Translations under genes and position numbers: made by a program
Assembly: GCA_033720735.1 (NCBI GenBank)
Contig: JAWWBX010000020.1
Span: 1-25,899 of the forward strand
DNA length: 25,899 nucleotides
Reading direction: 5' to 3'
DNA from: B8-G4 sp033720735
GTDB taxonomy: Bacteria; Bacteroidota; Bacteroidia; Chitinophagales; Saprospiraceae
The notes under the pieces: model-generated
What the model was told of the DNA's origin: nothing
Databases searched by the model: none
What the model saw: only the letters and a program-made list of their open reading frames with translations
Part shown: positions 7,363 through 15,227 of the stretch, one piece after another
How positions within the stretch are numbered: position 1 is the stretch's first letter
How the letters are laid out: each line of letters starts with the position of its first letter

Positions 7363-7433
7363 GGCGCGAAGATGTGAAACATTTGGAAAGTGTAAGCCGG
7401 ATTGCAATCAGCACGACATACTACTTCATTTCC

Positions 7434-7454
7434 CACAATGCGCATACCATTGTG
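7434..7454. promoter_or_regulatory. Operator-like inverted repeat in the bcp / T9SS-protein divergent region
   Basis: Perfect 7-bp arms cacaatg / cattgtg surround a 7-nt centre within the 278-bp intergenic region. It could bind a dimeric regulator or be chance. Nothing else was identified there. Confidence 0.25.
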
Positions 7455-7640
7455 AAATTACATTTCATGTCGCTCCAACCTTTCGGGTAAGGTACGATCT
7501 GCCGAGAGCAGGTCAGCAAGTTTTCTGTTGACAATTCCTCCACAGACTGAAGATTTGTAGAAAGATCCTCAACGGCTGCAACACTTCCACGCTCATAACA
7601 ATCTTCATCTTCATTGCATACCTTGCCATGAAAATCACTG

Positions 7641-8747
7641 ATGCTCCAACTTCGCGTTCTCCCGATCCTGCTCGCCTTGCCGTGGTGTCTCCCGGCCCAA
7701 CTTGTGATCAGTGAGTTGCCTGTGCTGACTCCGGGAGATACGGTCACCCGCTACAGTGATATTGATCCGGGCGTAGTCGATCTGGGTAGCGCCGGAACTG
7801 ATCAGACATGGTCCTTCAATCTGACCACTGATGTGTCGGTTTCACAGGCGGTCATGGCAAATCAGGATTCACTGATTGACGGAGCCAACCTTGTTTTGCA
7901 GAGCGGCCCTCTCGATATGTATTATCACGTTTCTGATTCTGCCTGGTTGTTGCTGGGGCTGAGTGGTGTGGATCCCCTCGGACTGGGTTTCTCGCTTGTT
8001 TCTGTCTATACCGCGCCACTGGTGGAAATCCGCACACCGATCTCGTATCTCTCGCATGACGGGCAGACGTCCGAGCTGCATACGGGCATTCCACTCTCAC
8101 TGATACCCGATTCGTTGCTCAATCTCCTGCCCATTGTGCCCGATTCGCTGCGGGCAGTGGTCGCCTTCGACAGAAACGACACCGTCGATGCTTCGGGCTT
8201 GCTGACGGTGAATAATATGACATGGGAGGTCTTGCGGCAGGTGAGGACGCAGATCACCGAGCTGCGCATCGAGGCCAAGTTCAGCATTTTCCCCTGGGCC
8301 GATGTGACGGCAACGGTCTTGGCCCTCGCCCAGCTTGAACCCATGCCGCCGGATACGACCAGGTCGTATCGTTTCCTCACGGCGGGTTCTGCGTATCCCG
8401 TGGCTGAAGTTTTCGTTGACTCCCTGGGGCAAGCCGAAAGGGTTGAAGTAGGTGAGATGCTGGTTGCTTCGGCGATACGCGCTCAGCAGAACCGGATCGA
8501 GACGCTCAGGAGTTATCCCAACCCGACCGCCGGCACGTTGATCGTCGAGTGCGATTGCGCTGGCAGCATTCGGCAAGTGCGCGGTGTGTTGTCGAATGGC
8601 CAGGCCGTCGACGTCCGCTGGACAGTCGTCGATGGCGCCCGTCTGCGGCTCCGATTACCGGCATCGCCTGGAGGCGCCATCAGCCTGTTCCTGCTCGGGC
8701 TTCAGGGTGAAATACTGGGAATGACCCACGTGGTACTCGGCAACTAA
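7641..8747 (+). CDS. T9SS type A sorting-domain protein, unknown function
   Basis: 368 aa. Residues 1-19 are a signal peptide (LRVLPILLALPWCLPAQ). The central ~260 residues are beta-rich with no family I recognise. They begin LVISELPVLTPGDTVTRYSDIDPG and resemble the exported proteins of Bacteroidota that describe a time- or event-type record, without clear catalytic motifs. The last ~75 residues form a type IX secretion C-terminal sorting domain, marked by SYPNPTAGTLIVE, a short beta sandwich and a terminal strand (ILGMTHVVLGN). The protein is therefore expected to cross the outer membrane through the Por machinery and be attached to the surface or released. The stop codon is one base away from the convergent M23 peptidase stop. 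Confidence 0.85.
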   Translation: MLQLRVLPILLALPWCLPAQLVISELPVLTPGDTVTRYSDIDPGVVDLGSAGTDQTWSFNLTTDVSVSQAVMANQDSLIDGANLVLQSGPLDMYYHVSDSAWLLLGLSGVDPLGLGFSLVSVYTAPLVEIRTPISYLSHDGQTSELHTGIPLSLIPDSLLNLLPIVPDSLRAVVAFDRNDTVDASGLLTVNNMTWEVLRQVRTQITELRIEAKFSIFPWADVTATVLALAQLEPMPPDTTRSYRFLTAGSAYPVAEVFVDSLGQAERVEVGEMLVASAIRAQQNRIETLRSYPNPTAGTLIVECDCAGSIRQVRGVLSNGQAVDVRWTVVDGARLRLRLPASPGGAISLFLLGLQGEILGMTHVVLGN

Positions 8748-8748
8748 G

Positions 8749-10470
8749 CTAGCGCGTAAACGTTGAGACAAATGATCCCACATTTCCCCGGTCATCCCGC
8801 ACGGTGAGTTTCAACGTGTGCGCACCAGGCCCGATCCGCTCGTCAAAGTGGTGCGTCAGCAGATCATTCTTGGCATCGTATTCCATCAGGATCCATTTTC
8901 CATCGACCGTGGCATGATAGCGAAGGCCACTGGCCGATCCGCTCACAGGCAGATTGTCGGTGATGCGGAAGGTCATACGCTGCCGGTCCCGCATGTCCGG
9001 GGCAAATGACAGGGGTTTGATTTCTGGCGGGATCGTGTCGATTGCCACGGTATAGGAACCGAGGCTGCGGATGCGTGTCGTGATAAATGCATCTTCCACC
9101 TTGCCTCCGCAGTTGACCAGGGTGCCATCATCGTCGAAACGCCCGACGAATGCTTTAGAGAGCGAAGCAGGTTTGATGCCACGGTGCCGCACGCTGATCT
9201 GGCCATATGTGTGGAGCGGGATGTGCTCACTCCCGATATGATGTTGCAGGGCAAACACGCCTTCATCAGCGGAGGTGCCGGCATGATAATCGATGACCGC
9301 CGGCTCATAGAATGCGCCGGCTGGGATACTGACCCTGAGTTCGTCGGTCGTGATATCCAGCCCTTGCTCATGTGAGACGGTGTAGTCGTACTGTGCGGGA
9401 GGGGGCTGCCAAATGGCCGTGTCCCGGCTGATCTCAAACTCAAGTGTTGAGGTATTGCCGTCAAAATCGGAAGCGACCAGGCGGATCGAGCGGTGCCTGC
9501 TGGCATAGAGTTCGACGACACCTTTGTGACCACGTTCTTCGTAGATGTCCAATGCATTCCCGGGTACACGATAGCAGCGGTGAAAAGATCCCTCGTCGTT
9601 CGCCTTGGCATGGTAGTCCAGATGGGCGTTGAGATATCGCGTCTTGTTGAAGGGCATGTCTTCCATGGCAAAGGCATATTGCCGTTCTCCGTCAGTGATC
9701 AGCTCCAGGGAATAAATGCCGTTCCGATTTGGCGTGGCGTTCATTTGGTCAAAGACCTTCAAGCCAAAACTGACCCGCCAGGCACCTTCCACCAGCGGTT
9801 GCGAAAGCCGGTAGACACCGGGCGAGGTGCGTTGCACCGGATAGTCGACCGTGCGGATGCGCCCCAATTTGTCGTTGAGGTAGTAGACCTTCAGCGCCTG
9901 GATCTCTGGTCGCACCTGATCCTGGAGAGGCAGGCCGAACAAGAACGGATTGAGGGGTACCTGGCCGGCCGACCTTCTGATCTCAAAGTGAAGATGTGGG
10001 CCAAAGGAGCTGCCGCTGTTGCCGAGATAGCCGATATGCGTGCCCGCTTGCACCGGGAACTGATCCGGCCGGGGATGCAGATCGACCCGGAAGCGCTCCA
10101 GTTCGTATTGCCTGGACCGCACGTAGGCCGCCACTTCCGGAATGAAGCGATCGAGATGAGCATAAACGGTTGTGTAGCCATTGGGATGTGCAATGTAAAG
10201 GGCATTGCCATAGCCCCCGGGTTCGACCTTGATCCGTGAGATGTACCCATCTCCGGCTGCATAGATCTTTTCGCCGGGTCGTCCGTTAAGGGTCTTGATA
10301 TCGATACCCGCATGAAAATGGTTGGACCGCAATTCGCCAAAGGTCCCCGATAGCTTGATCGGACGGTTGACGGGCAGGCGGAAGTAATCCTTCGGATAGT
10401 CGTGTTCGAGGGGAATGAAAGCCATTGAGCAGAGGAGGGCCAGGCCGATGCAAAGCAATACTGTCCTCAT
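8749..10470 (-). CDS. Secreted M23 (LytM-type) metallopeptidase
   Basis: 573 aa from ATG at 10470. The longer frame to 10638 would run inside meaB and has no signal peptide at its start. Residues 1-18 are a hydrophobic export signal (VLLCIGLALLCSMAF). The M23 domain spans ~40-170 with zinc ligands His53 and Asp57 (HFHAGID) and His159/His161 (GPHLHFE), so it should be an active peptidoglycan endopeptidase. The remaining ~400 residues are beta-rich, Ig-like in character, ending in LTVRDDRGNVGSFVSTF. The ATG overlaps the meaB stop codon by 4 nt (ATGA), so it is translationally coupled to meaB although the functions look unrelated. It acts in the periplasm on the cell wall. Confidence 0.92.
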   Translation of the reverse strand: MRTVLLCIGLALLCSMAFIPLEHDYPKDYFRLPVNRPIKLSGTFGELRSNHFHAGIDIKTLNGRPGEKIYAAGDGYISRIKVEPGGYGNALYIAHPNGYTTVYAHLDRFIPEVAAYVRSRQYELERFRVDLHPRPDQFPVQAGTHIGYLGNSGSSFGPHLHFEIRRSAGQVPLNPFLFGLPLQDQVRPEIQALKVYYLNDKLGRIRTVDYPVQRTSPGVYRLSQPLVEGAWRVSFGLKVFDQMNATPNRNGIYSLELITDGERQYAFAMEDMPFNKTRYLNAHLDYHAKANDEGSFHRCYRVPGNALDIYEERGHKGVVELYASRHRSIRLVASDFDGNTSTLEFEISRDTAIWQPPPAQYDYTVSHEQGLDITTDELRVSIPAGAFYEPAVIDYHAGTSADEGVFALQHHIGSEHIPLHTYGQISVRHRGIKPASLSKAFVGRFDDDGTLVNCGGKVEDAFITTRIRSLGSYTVAIDTIPPEIKPLSFAPDMRDRQRMTFRITDNLPVSGSASGLRYHATVDGKWILMEYDAKNDLLTHHFDERIGPGAHTLKLTVRDDRGNVGSFVSTFTR

Positions 10471-11474
10471 GATGTCTTCAACGCATTGGGTATGATCTGT
10501 TCGAGTTGCCTGAGTGCACTGCTGACACTCAATGTCTGTTCTGCGATCCTGGCGCGCAAGGCTCCGAATTCCGCCTGCACCGCCGGAATCTGAAGCAATG
10601 CCTCGTACATGAGTTGCCGCGCCCGGGTGTCGAACCAATATGTGTTCTGGCGCGCGCGATGTTGCGCGTGATATCCGGATGACCTGGTCATCGACGCAAA
10701 ATTCTGCATGGCGGCCCAGATCTTGTCGATGCCTTGCTCCTGGATCGCAGAACAGGTTATGACCTTCGTGGGAATTCCGTGGTCTCGGTTGCTCAGGTAG
10801 TGCAGTGCACGTGCATAATACCGCTGTGTTTCTTTTGCGGCATCACGATGAATACCATCCGTCTTGGTGACCGCAATCAGATCTGCAAGCTCTACGATGC
10901 CTTTTTTGATGCCCTGCAAATCGTCACCACCACCAGGTAGCAGGAGGAGGAGGAAGAAATCGGTCATCCGCTCCACTGCTGTTTCCGATTGACCAACCCC
11001 GACAGTCTCCACACAAAGGTGATCGTATCCTGCGGCTTCACAAAGCAAAATGACCTCGCGGGTGCGATCGGCCACACCGCCGAGCGTTGCTCCTGCGGCC
11101 GAAGGTCTGATGAAAACGTGCGGATGCCGGGACAGGCTTTCCATGCGTGTCTTGTCTCCCAGGATGGCCCCGTGGCTGACCGGACTCGAGGGGTCGATCG
11201 CCAGTACTGCCAGGCGGTGACCGTCAGCGACAATCACCTTTCCCAGTGCTTCGATCAGGCTACTCTTCCCCACACCAGGAGCACCGCTCACGGCAAATCT
11301 GAAGGTGTCCCTGGTGATCTCGGTACAGCGATCAAGCAATGCTGCAGCCTGGGCCCGGTGCTCTGGACGGGTACTCTCCACCAGGGTGATGGCCCGGGCT
11401 AATGCCACCCGACTACCCGCAGCAAGGTCGGAAAACAATTGATCCAGATCGCTCGTACCGGACACAGAAGTCAA
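10467..11474 (-). CDS. meaB: Methylmalonyl-CoA mutase-associated GTPase MeaB (ArgK family)
   Basis: 335 aa from TTG at 11474; GTG at 11465 is an alternative start. This G3E-type GTPase gates cofactor loading and protects adenosylcobalamin in methylmalonyl-CoA mutase. The Walker A is GAPGVGKSS (residues 64-72), the switch-like segment AIDPSS lies near residue 95, ETVGVGQSE is the Walker B/switch III region, and TKTD takes the place of NKxD. It is on the same strand as the mutase small subunit but separated by 283 bp containing an AT-rich region, so it probably has its own promoter. It overlaps the M23 gene by 4 nt. Confidence 0.95.
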   Translation of the reverse strand: MTSVSGTSDLDQLFSDLAAGSRVALARAITLVESTRPEHRAQAAALLDRCTEITRDTFRFAVSGAPGVGKSSLIEALGKVIVADGHRLAVLAIDPSSPVSHGAILGDKTRMESLSRHPHVFIRPSAAGATLGGVADRTREVILLCEAAGYDHLCVETVGVGQSETAVERMTDFFLLLLLPGGGDDLQGIKKGIVELADLIAVTKTDGIHRDAAKETQRYYARALHYLSNRDHGIPTKVITCSAIQEQGIDKIWAAMQNFASMTRSSGYHAQHRARQNTYWFDTRARQLMYEALLQIPAVQAEFGALRARIAEQTLSVSSALRQLEQIIPNALKTS

Positions 11475-11559
11475 GGAGAATAAATGGTTTGTTAAAGTTA
11501 GACAGCCTTCAAATATATGACTATTATATAATTTGTATATGTCTTGTTTTCAATGATTT

Positions 11560-11582
11560 AATTGTTAACAATCGTAACAATT
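11560..11582. promoter_or_regulatory. Inverted repeat aattgtta-N7-taacaatt upstream of meaB
   Basis: Perfect 8-bp arms with a 7-nt centre, which itself completes a smaller palindrome (ttgttaacaa, 11562-11571). It is placed ~90-110 nt before the meaB start, suitable for a dimeric repressor or activator. Confidence 0.35.
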
Positions 11583-11613
11583 CCCGCAACCCGGAGGCCT
11601 TTTTCTTAACACG

Positions 11614-11634
11614 CCGACTTTAAGACATCCTTAA
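11614..11634 (-). promoter_or_regulatory. 21-nt element upstream of meaB, second copy upstream of proS
   Basis: On the minus strand it reads TTAAGGATG, TC, TTAAAGTCGG, 19/21 identical to 4095-4115. Its 3' edge is 139 nt before the meaB TTG, against 130 nt in the proS case. The similar distance and orientation to a downstream gene argue for a regulatory role. Confidence 0.5.
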
Positions 11635-11757
11635 GAGCATCGCTGCCGCAGTGCTGCTAAATTGCCGGCATTGACACAATTGAGATTTCTGTTATTCGGT
11701 GTATTTCAGTTAGGCGGCCGGAGCACACGTATTCGTTTAACGAGTAATGATTGGACA

Positions 11758-12777
11758 CTATGCGCTCCCGGCCGCCATTTTTTCTTCACCCAGCAGGCGA
11801 GCCCACACCTGTTCGACGATCTGTCGTGTCAGTTTCTCAAAATAATACGCTCCTGCCACCGGATCATGCATCTTGTCGATATGGCTTTCGTAGCGGAACA
11901 AATGATGCACGTTGCGTGCCATCCGCCGCTGGAAATCGTTCGGTACCGTACCAGCATCCACCGCACGTGTGTAGATCCGGTCGGCGCCGCCCAGGATCGC
12001 GGAGAGTGTCAGACTCCCCATTCTGATCATGTTCTGGTCCGGGTCAGGCAGGAGGGCATCCGGAGCGAAATGTGTTTCAATGGTGAATGGCCATTCTGCC
12101 TTGAGTGCCTGGCGCGCGTTGTTGACCAGGATCCGTAACGCACGCAGGCGGGCAATTTCCAGGAAATACGCGGGACCTACCCACGTCTTGAATTCACAGG
12201 ATTCGCCATGTTCAATGGCGACGCGCAGGGCGGTCGACAGATGATCGACGATGCCAGGCCCGGGGGCGATCTCGATGGTGTGCGGATGGGGCGGTACCGT
12301 CGTGGTGATGCCGCGCAAGGTGAGAGAATGTTGCGTATGGTCCAGGCCCAGGCCCTCGTACCATGCCAGTACCGCTGGTACTTCCCGGTCGGGCTCCGGT
12401 GTGCGCAGGTCAACGGTCAGATGGATCATCCCGGGCTGGACATCGCGCAGCAGCCTCTTCCAATCGGGTGATTGCCGGATTTCAAGATGGAGCGCTTCAA
12501 CGCCACCGCGCAGAACTTCAATGATCTGCCCGTTGCACGCATCCTCGTCGCCGTTCACGATCAACACATCGCCACATTGCCATTGTCCAATGCGCCCGAT
12601 GCCTGACAGCGTCACGTCCGGATCCACTGCGTGTACAAAGGGGTCCACCATGAGGTCAGGATCGGCCTGCCACGCTGCGTCGCGCAGGGATCGGTCCTTC
12701 AGATCCCGGCGGATCCGCTCCAGCCAATCCTCGCGGGATACCTTGTTAAATTCATCAAAGTGCAGTGACTCAGGCAT
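11758..12777 (-). CDS. mutA: Methylmalonyl-CoA mutase small subunit, short form without B12 domain
   Basis: 339 aa from ATG at 12777. The open frame continues to 13446, but that part is antisense to the cysteine desulfurase gene. The N-terminus (FDEFNKVSREDWLERIRRDLKDRSL, broken: EFNKVSREDWLERIRRDL) is typical of MutA in Bacteroidota. The C-terminal part keeps the mutase barrel signature (SAILGGADRIYTRAVD, RRMARNVHHLFRYESHIDKM, DPVAGAYYFEKLT). It stops there, so the flavodoxin-like cobalamin-binding domain is absent and the barrel is shortened; family members are often ~450-620 aa. The small subunit is non-catalytic, so a partner large subunit (mutB) is needed and is not in the window. MeaB downstream supports the assignment. 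Confidence 0.85.
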   Translation of the reverse strand: MPESLHFDEFNKVSREDWLERIRRDLKDRSLRDAAWQADPDLMVDPFVHAVDPDVTLSGIGRIGQWQCGDVLIVNGDEDACNGQIIEVLRGGVEALHLEIRQSPDWKRLLRDVQPGMIHLTVDLRTPEPDREVPAVLAWYEGLGLDHTQHSLTLRGITTTVPPHPHTIEIAPGPGIVDHLSTALRVAIEHGESCEFKTWVGPAYFLEIARLRALRILVNNARQALKAEWPFTIETHFAPDALLPDPDQNMIRMGSLTLSAILGGADRIYTRAVDAGTVPNDFQRRMARNVHHLFRYESHIDKMHDPVAGAYYFEKLTRQIVEQVWARLLGEEKMAAGSA

Positions 12778-12831
12778 GCCAGGGCGAAGATAGCGCAGTT
12801 TCAACTTCGGTCCCAGCCGCTGCGGAATGGT

Positions 12832-12839
12832 TAATTTCA
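12832..12839 (+). promoter_or_regulatory. Candidate -7 box (TAATTTCA) before the cysteine desulfurase gene
   Basis: It lies 7 nt before the ATG at 12847 and matches TAnnTTTG at six of eight positions. Confidence 0.3.
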
Positions 12840-12846
12840 GCCTCTG

Positions 12847-13983
12847 ATGATCTATCTGGATTATAACGCCACCACTCCGGTTGATCCGCGCGTGCTGGAC
12901 CAGATGCTGCCGTATTTTGGTGAACACTTTGCCAACCCGGCCAGCCGCCAGCATCGCGCCGGGATCCGTGCAAGGGATGCAGTTGAAGCCGCCCGGACGG
13001 GCATCGCTCAGCTGCTCGGTGCCGCTCCGGAAGAGCTCTTCTTTACCTCGGGGGCCACCGAGTCCTGCAATCTGGCGATCAAGGGTGTGAGGGACCGTTA
13101 CCGTCGCAAGGGACGTCATTTTGTGGCCCCGGTGACCGAACATAAAGCTGTGCTGGACTGCCTGCGACATCTGGAGTCTTATGGCGCGGAGGTAAGTCTT
13201 GTCCCCGTTGCGCGCGACGGCATTGTTGAACCCGATGCACTGGCGGCAGCCATCCGGCCCGATACCGCGCTGGTATCCGTCATGTGGGCCAACAACGAGA
13301 CCGGGGTGATCCAGCCCATGCAAGAGATCGGCCAGGTGTGCCGTCAGCATGGCGTGCTCTTGTTTTCGGACGCCTCTCAGGCCGTGGGAAAGATTGACGT
13401 CGACCCCAGAGCTGTGGGGGTTCAGCTGCTGGCGCTGTCCGGGCACAAGTGCTACGGGCCCAAGGGCATCGGTGCGCTGTACGTCAGCGCGCGCTCACCG
13501 CAGGTACGTCTCGAACCATTGATCCATGGGGGAGGCCACGAGGGAGGCATGCGTTCGGGCACTCTGAACGTGCCAGGGGTGGTTGGCCTGGCTGCCGCAG
13601 TACGACTGGCCCATGGTGAAATGGATGAATTTGCGCGGCGCACTGCTACACTGCGCGACCTGTTAGAAACGGCCTTTAGTGGTCAATGTCAGATCAATGG
13701 GGCGACAGCCCAACGCTTGCCGCATGTCAGCAACCTCGCTTTTGCCGGACTCGACGGACCGGCACTGATGCAGATCCTTGAGGCTGATCTGGCCATCGCT
13801 TCAGGGTCGGCCTGCACGGCAGCTGATCCTGAGCCCTCCCACGTATTGATGGCGATGGGCCTGTCCAGGGCTGAGGCCAATGGTTCTTTGCGCATCAGTC
13901 TCGGACGGTTCACGACCGACGCAGAGGTATCCCGGGCCATCGCGCTGCTGCGCGAGACGCTCCCCCGGTTTGTCCGGCGATAG
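12847..13983 (+). CDS. Cysteine desulfurase, NifS/IscS family
   Basis: 378 aa, class V PLP aminotransferase fold. It takes sulfur from cysteine as an enzyme persulfide for Fe-S clusters, tRNA thiolation or other sulfur carriers. Residues seen: MIYLDYNATTP start, FTSGATESCNLA, TEH99, NNETG (150-153), Asp175 and Gln178 around the cofactor, PLP-lysine Lys201 in SGHKCYGPKG, RSGT at 236-239, and the catalytic Cys323 in ASGSACTAADPEPSHVL. The Cys loop is the longer group I type. It is divergent from mutA (69 bp between starts) and 68 bp upstream of the A-type carrier, suggesting an Fe-S assembly pair. The broad assignment is firm; whether it is IscS or a dedicated NifS-type paralogue is open, so no symbol is given. 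Confidence 0.95.
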   Translation: MIYLDYNATTPVDPRVLDQMLPYFGEHFANPASRQHRAGIRARDAVEAARTGIAQLLGAAPEELFFTSGATESCNLAIKGVRDRYRRKGRHFVAPVTEHKAVLDCLRHLESYGAEVSLVPVARDGIVEPDALAAAIRPDTALVSVMWANNETGVIQPMQEIGQVCRQHGVLLFSDASQAVGKIDVDPRAVGVQLLALSGHKCYGPKGIGALYVSARSPQVRLEPLIHGGGHEGGMRSGTLNVPGVVGLAAAVRLAHGEMDEFARRTATLRDLLETAFSGQCQINGATAQRLPHVSNLAFAGLDGPALMQILEADLAIASGSACTAADPEPSHVLMAMGLSRAEANGSLRISLGRFTTDAEVSRAIALLRETLPRFVRR

Positions 13984-14051
13984 GACATGCACCACGCAGA
14001 TGTCCGCGACATTTCTGAACTTTGCCGGGCAAGACAATGTTTCTGACATCG

Positions 14052-14381
14052 ATGTTGTTTGTATCGGAATCAGCAAAAGCAAAAATCCTGGAGATCCTCG
14101 AGCGCGACGGCAAGGATACCAGTGAGTACTTCGTGCGCGTCACCGTAACCAGTGGCGGTTGCAGCGGTCTGACCTATCAAATGGATTTCGACAATCAGGA
14201 TCAGCCCAACGACCAAGTCTTTGAGGACAAGGGCATTCGTGTCGTCACCGATCTGAAGAGCTTTCTCTACTTGCACAACACCACGCTCGATTTTTCGGGC
14301 GGTCTGAACGGCAAGGGCTTCCACTTCTCCAATCCCAACGCCACCCGCACGTGCGCGTGTGGCGAGAGCTTTTCCTTGTAA
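14052..14381 (+). CDS. A-type iron-sulfur cluster carrier (IscA/HesB/ErpA family)
   Basis: 109 aa from ATG at 14052 (MLFVSESAKAK), which fits the family N-terminus. ATG 14037 and TTG 14022 are in frame upstream and would add 5-10 residues. The three conserved cysteines are Cys37 (GGCSGL), Cys101 and Cys103 (TRTCACGES), as required to hold and pass a [2Fe-2S] or [4Fe-4S] cluster. Other family marks are EYFVRVTVTSGGC, DLKSFLYLHNTTLDF and GKGFHFSNPNA. It follows the cysteine desulfurase on the same strand, which provides the sulfur for cluster assembly. Confidence 0.93.
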   Translation: MLFVSESAKAKILEILERDGKDTSEYFVRVTVTSGGCSGLTYQMDFDNQDQPNDQVFEDKGIRVVTDLKSFLYLHNTTLDFSGGLNGKGFHFSNPNATRTCACGESFSL

Positions 14382-14415
14382 TCCTTTCCGGTTTCCACAT
14401 CCTGTGAGGCTTGCG

Positions 14416-14423
14416 TATTTTGC
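14416..14423 (+). promoter_or_regulatory. Candidate -7 box (TATTTTGC) upstream of paaG
   Basis: It matches TAnnTTTG at six of eight positions (TA-TT-TTGC), 24 nt before the paaG ATG. A separate promoter for the paa genes would fit the change of function after the Fe-S pair. No clear -33 element. Confidence 0.25.
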
Positions 14424-14447
14424 GCTTCCATTTCAACAGACTTGTCC

Positions 14448-15224
14448 ATGTCCAGCATTCTGACGCGCCTCGATCACAATATCCTGACCATTACGTTTAA
14501 CCGGCCGGAGGTCTATAACAGCTTCAACCGGGAGATGGCCCTGTTGTGCCAGGAAATACTGGAAGCCGCCCGTACCGATCCGGAGATCCGCTGTGTGGTC
14601 ATGACCGGAGCCGGGAAGGCGTTTAGTGCCGGTCAGGACCTCAACGAGGTGGTGGAACCCGACGGTCCTGAGTTGCAGGAGATCGTGAGCCTGCATTACA
14701 ATCCGATCATTCAGGCGATCCGCGAAATTGAGAAACCTTTTGTCGCAGCTGTCAACGGGGTTGCAGCCGGGGCTGGCGCCAACATCGCTCTGGCCTGCGA
14801 TATCACCGTGGCGCGGGCGTCCGCCAGTTTTATCCAGGCCTTCAGCAAGATCGGACTCATCCCGGATAGCGGAGGGACGTTCACGCTTCCGAGGCTCATC
14901 GGGTTGCAGCGCGCGAGTGCCCTGGCCATGCTGGGCGACAAGGTGTCGGCAGCAGAGGCCGTGGCGATGGGCATGATCTACAAGGCGGTTGAAGACGACA
15001 AGTTTGAGGATTATATCACCGATCTCTCCGCCCGGCTGGCTCAGATGCCGACCCGCGGACTGGGCCTGACCAAGCGCGCTTTCAACGCGGCACTTACCAA
15101 TGATCTGACCAAGCAGCTGTCGATCGAGGAGCAATTGCAACTCGCTGCCTCACGCACGCGTGACTATCAGGAAGGTGTCAACGCGTTTCTGGAGAAGCGC
15201 ACACCTGAGTTTAAGGGGGAGTAA
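14448..15224 (+). CDS. paaG: Enoyl-CoA hydratase/isomerase family, PaaG (epoxyphenylacetyl-CoA isomerase)
   Basis: 258 aa from ATG 14448; TTG 14442 would add only two residues. PaaG isomerises ring-1,2-epoxyphenylacetyl-CoA to the oxepin in aerobic phenylacetate degradation. Crotonase motifs: AFSAGQDLNE (CoA binding and first oxyanion NH), FVAAVNGVAAGAGANIALACD (second oxyanion segment) and AFSKIGLIPDSGGTFTLPRLIG (broken: SKIGLIPDSGG) with Asp140 at the expected catalytic position of the PaaG group. The tail EGVNAFLEKRTPEFKG is also characteristic. paaH follows after 72 bp holding a hairpin repeat. A generic enoyl-CoA hydratase is the alternative, but the motifs and neighbours favour PaaG. 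Confidence 0.88.
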   Translation: MSSILTRLDHNILTITFNRPEVYNSFNREMALLCQEILEAARTDPEIRCVVMTGAGKAFSAGQDLNEVVEPDGPELQEIVSLHYNPIIQAIREIEKPFVAAVNGVAAGAGANIALACDITVARASASFIQAFSKIGLIPDSGGTFTLPRLIGLQRASALAMLGDKVSAAEAVAMGMIYKAVEDDKFEDYITDLSARLAQMPTRGLGLTKRAFNAALTNDLTKQLSIEEQLQLAASRTRDYQEGVNAFLEKRTPEFKGE

Positions 15225-15227
15225 GCC

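Larger units (their letters stand above)
11475..11757 (-). promoter_or_regulatory. AT-rich regulatory region between mutA and meaB
   Basis: This 283-bp gap holds no gene. On the minus strand it contains, in order, the 21-nt element shared with the proS leader (11634-11614), an 8-bp inverted repeat aattgtta / taacaatt (11560-11582) containing the palindrome ttgttaacaa, and a strongly AT-rich stretch (~11505-11570). In that stretch TTGAAA (plus-strand 11548-11553) and TATATA/TATAAT (11523-11530) are spaced 17-19 nt, which looks like a sigma-70 promoter. Bacteroidota housekeeping promoters normally use TTTG/TAnnTTTG, so this match may only reflect base composition. Confidence 0.4.

Noticed and set aside
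7421..7747. Minus-strand 108-codon frame between bcp and the T9SS-protein gene
   Set aside because: It overlaps the signal peptide region of the T9SS protein and shows no conserved features; the space is better read as a divergent promoter region.
9493..10239. Plus-strand 248-codon frame antisense to the M23 gene
   Set aside because: No family features, and it lies opposite a gene with complete zinc-ligand motifs; long antisense frames are expected at this GC content.
10471..10638. Longer start of the M23 peptidase inside meaB
   Set aside because: It would place 56 hydrophilic residues before the export signal; the ATG overlapping the meaB stop is the natural start.
11402..12138. Plus-strand frames over the meaB upstream region and the mutA 3' end
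   Set aside because: The first covers the AT-rich regulatory gap without protein-like composition and the second is antisense to conserved mutase motifs.
12778..13446. N-terminal extension of the mutase small-subunit frame
   Set aside because: It is antisense to the well-supported cysteine desulfurase gene; the MutA N-terminus begins at ATG 12777.
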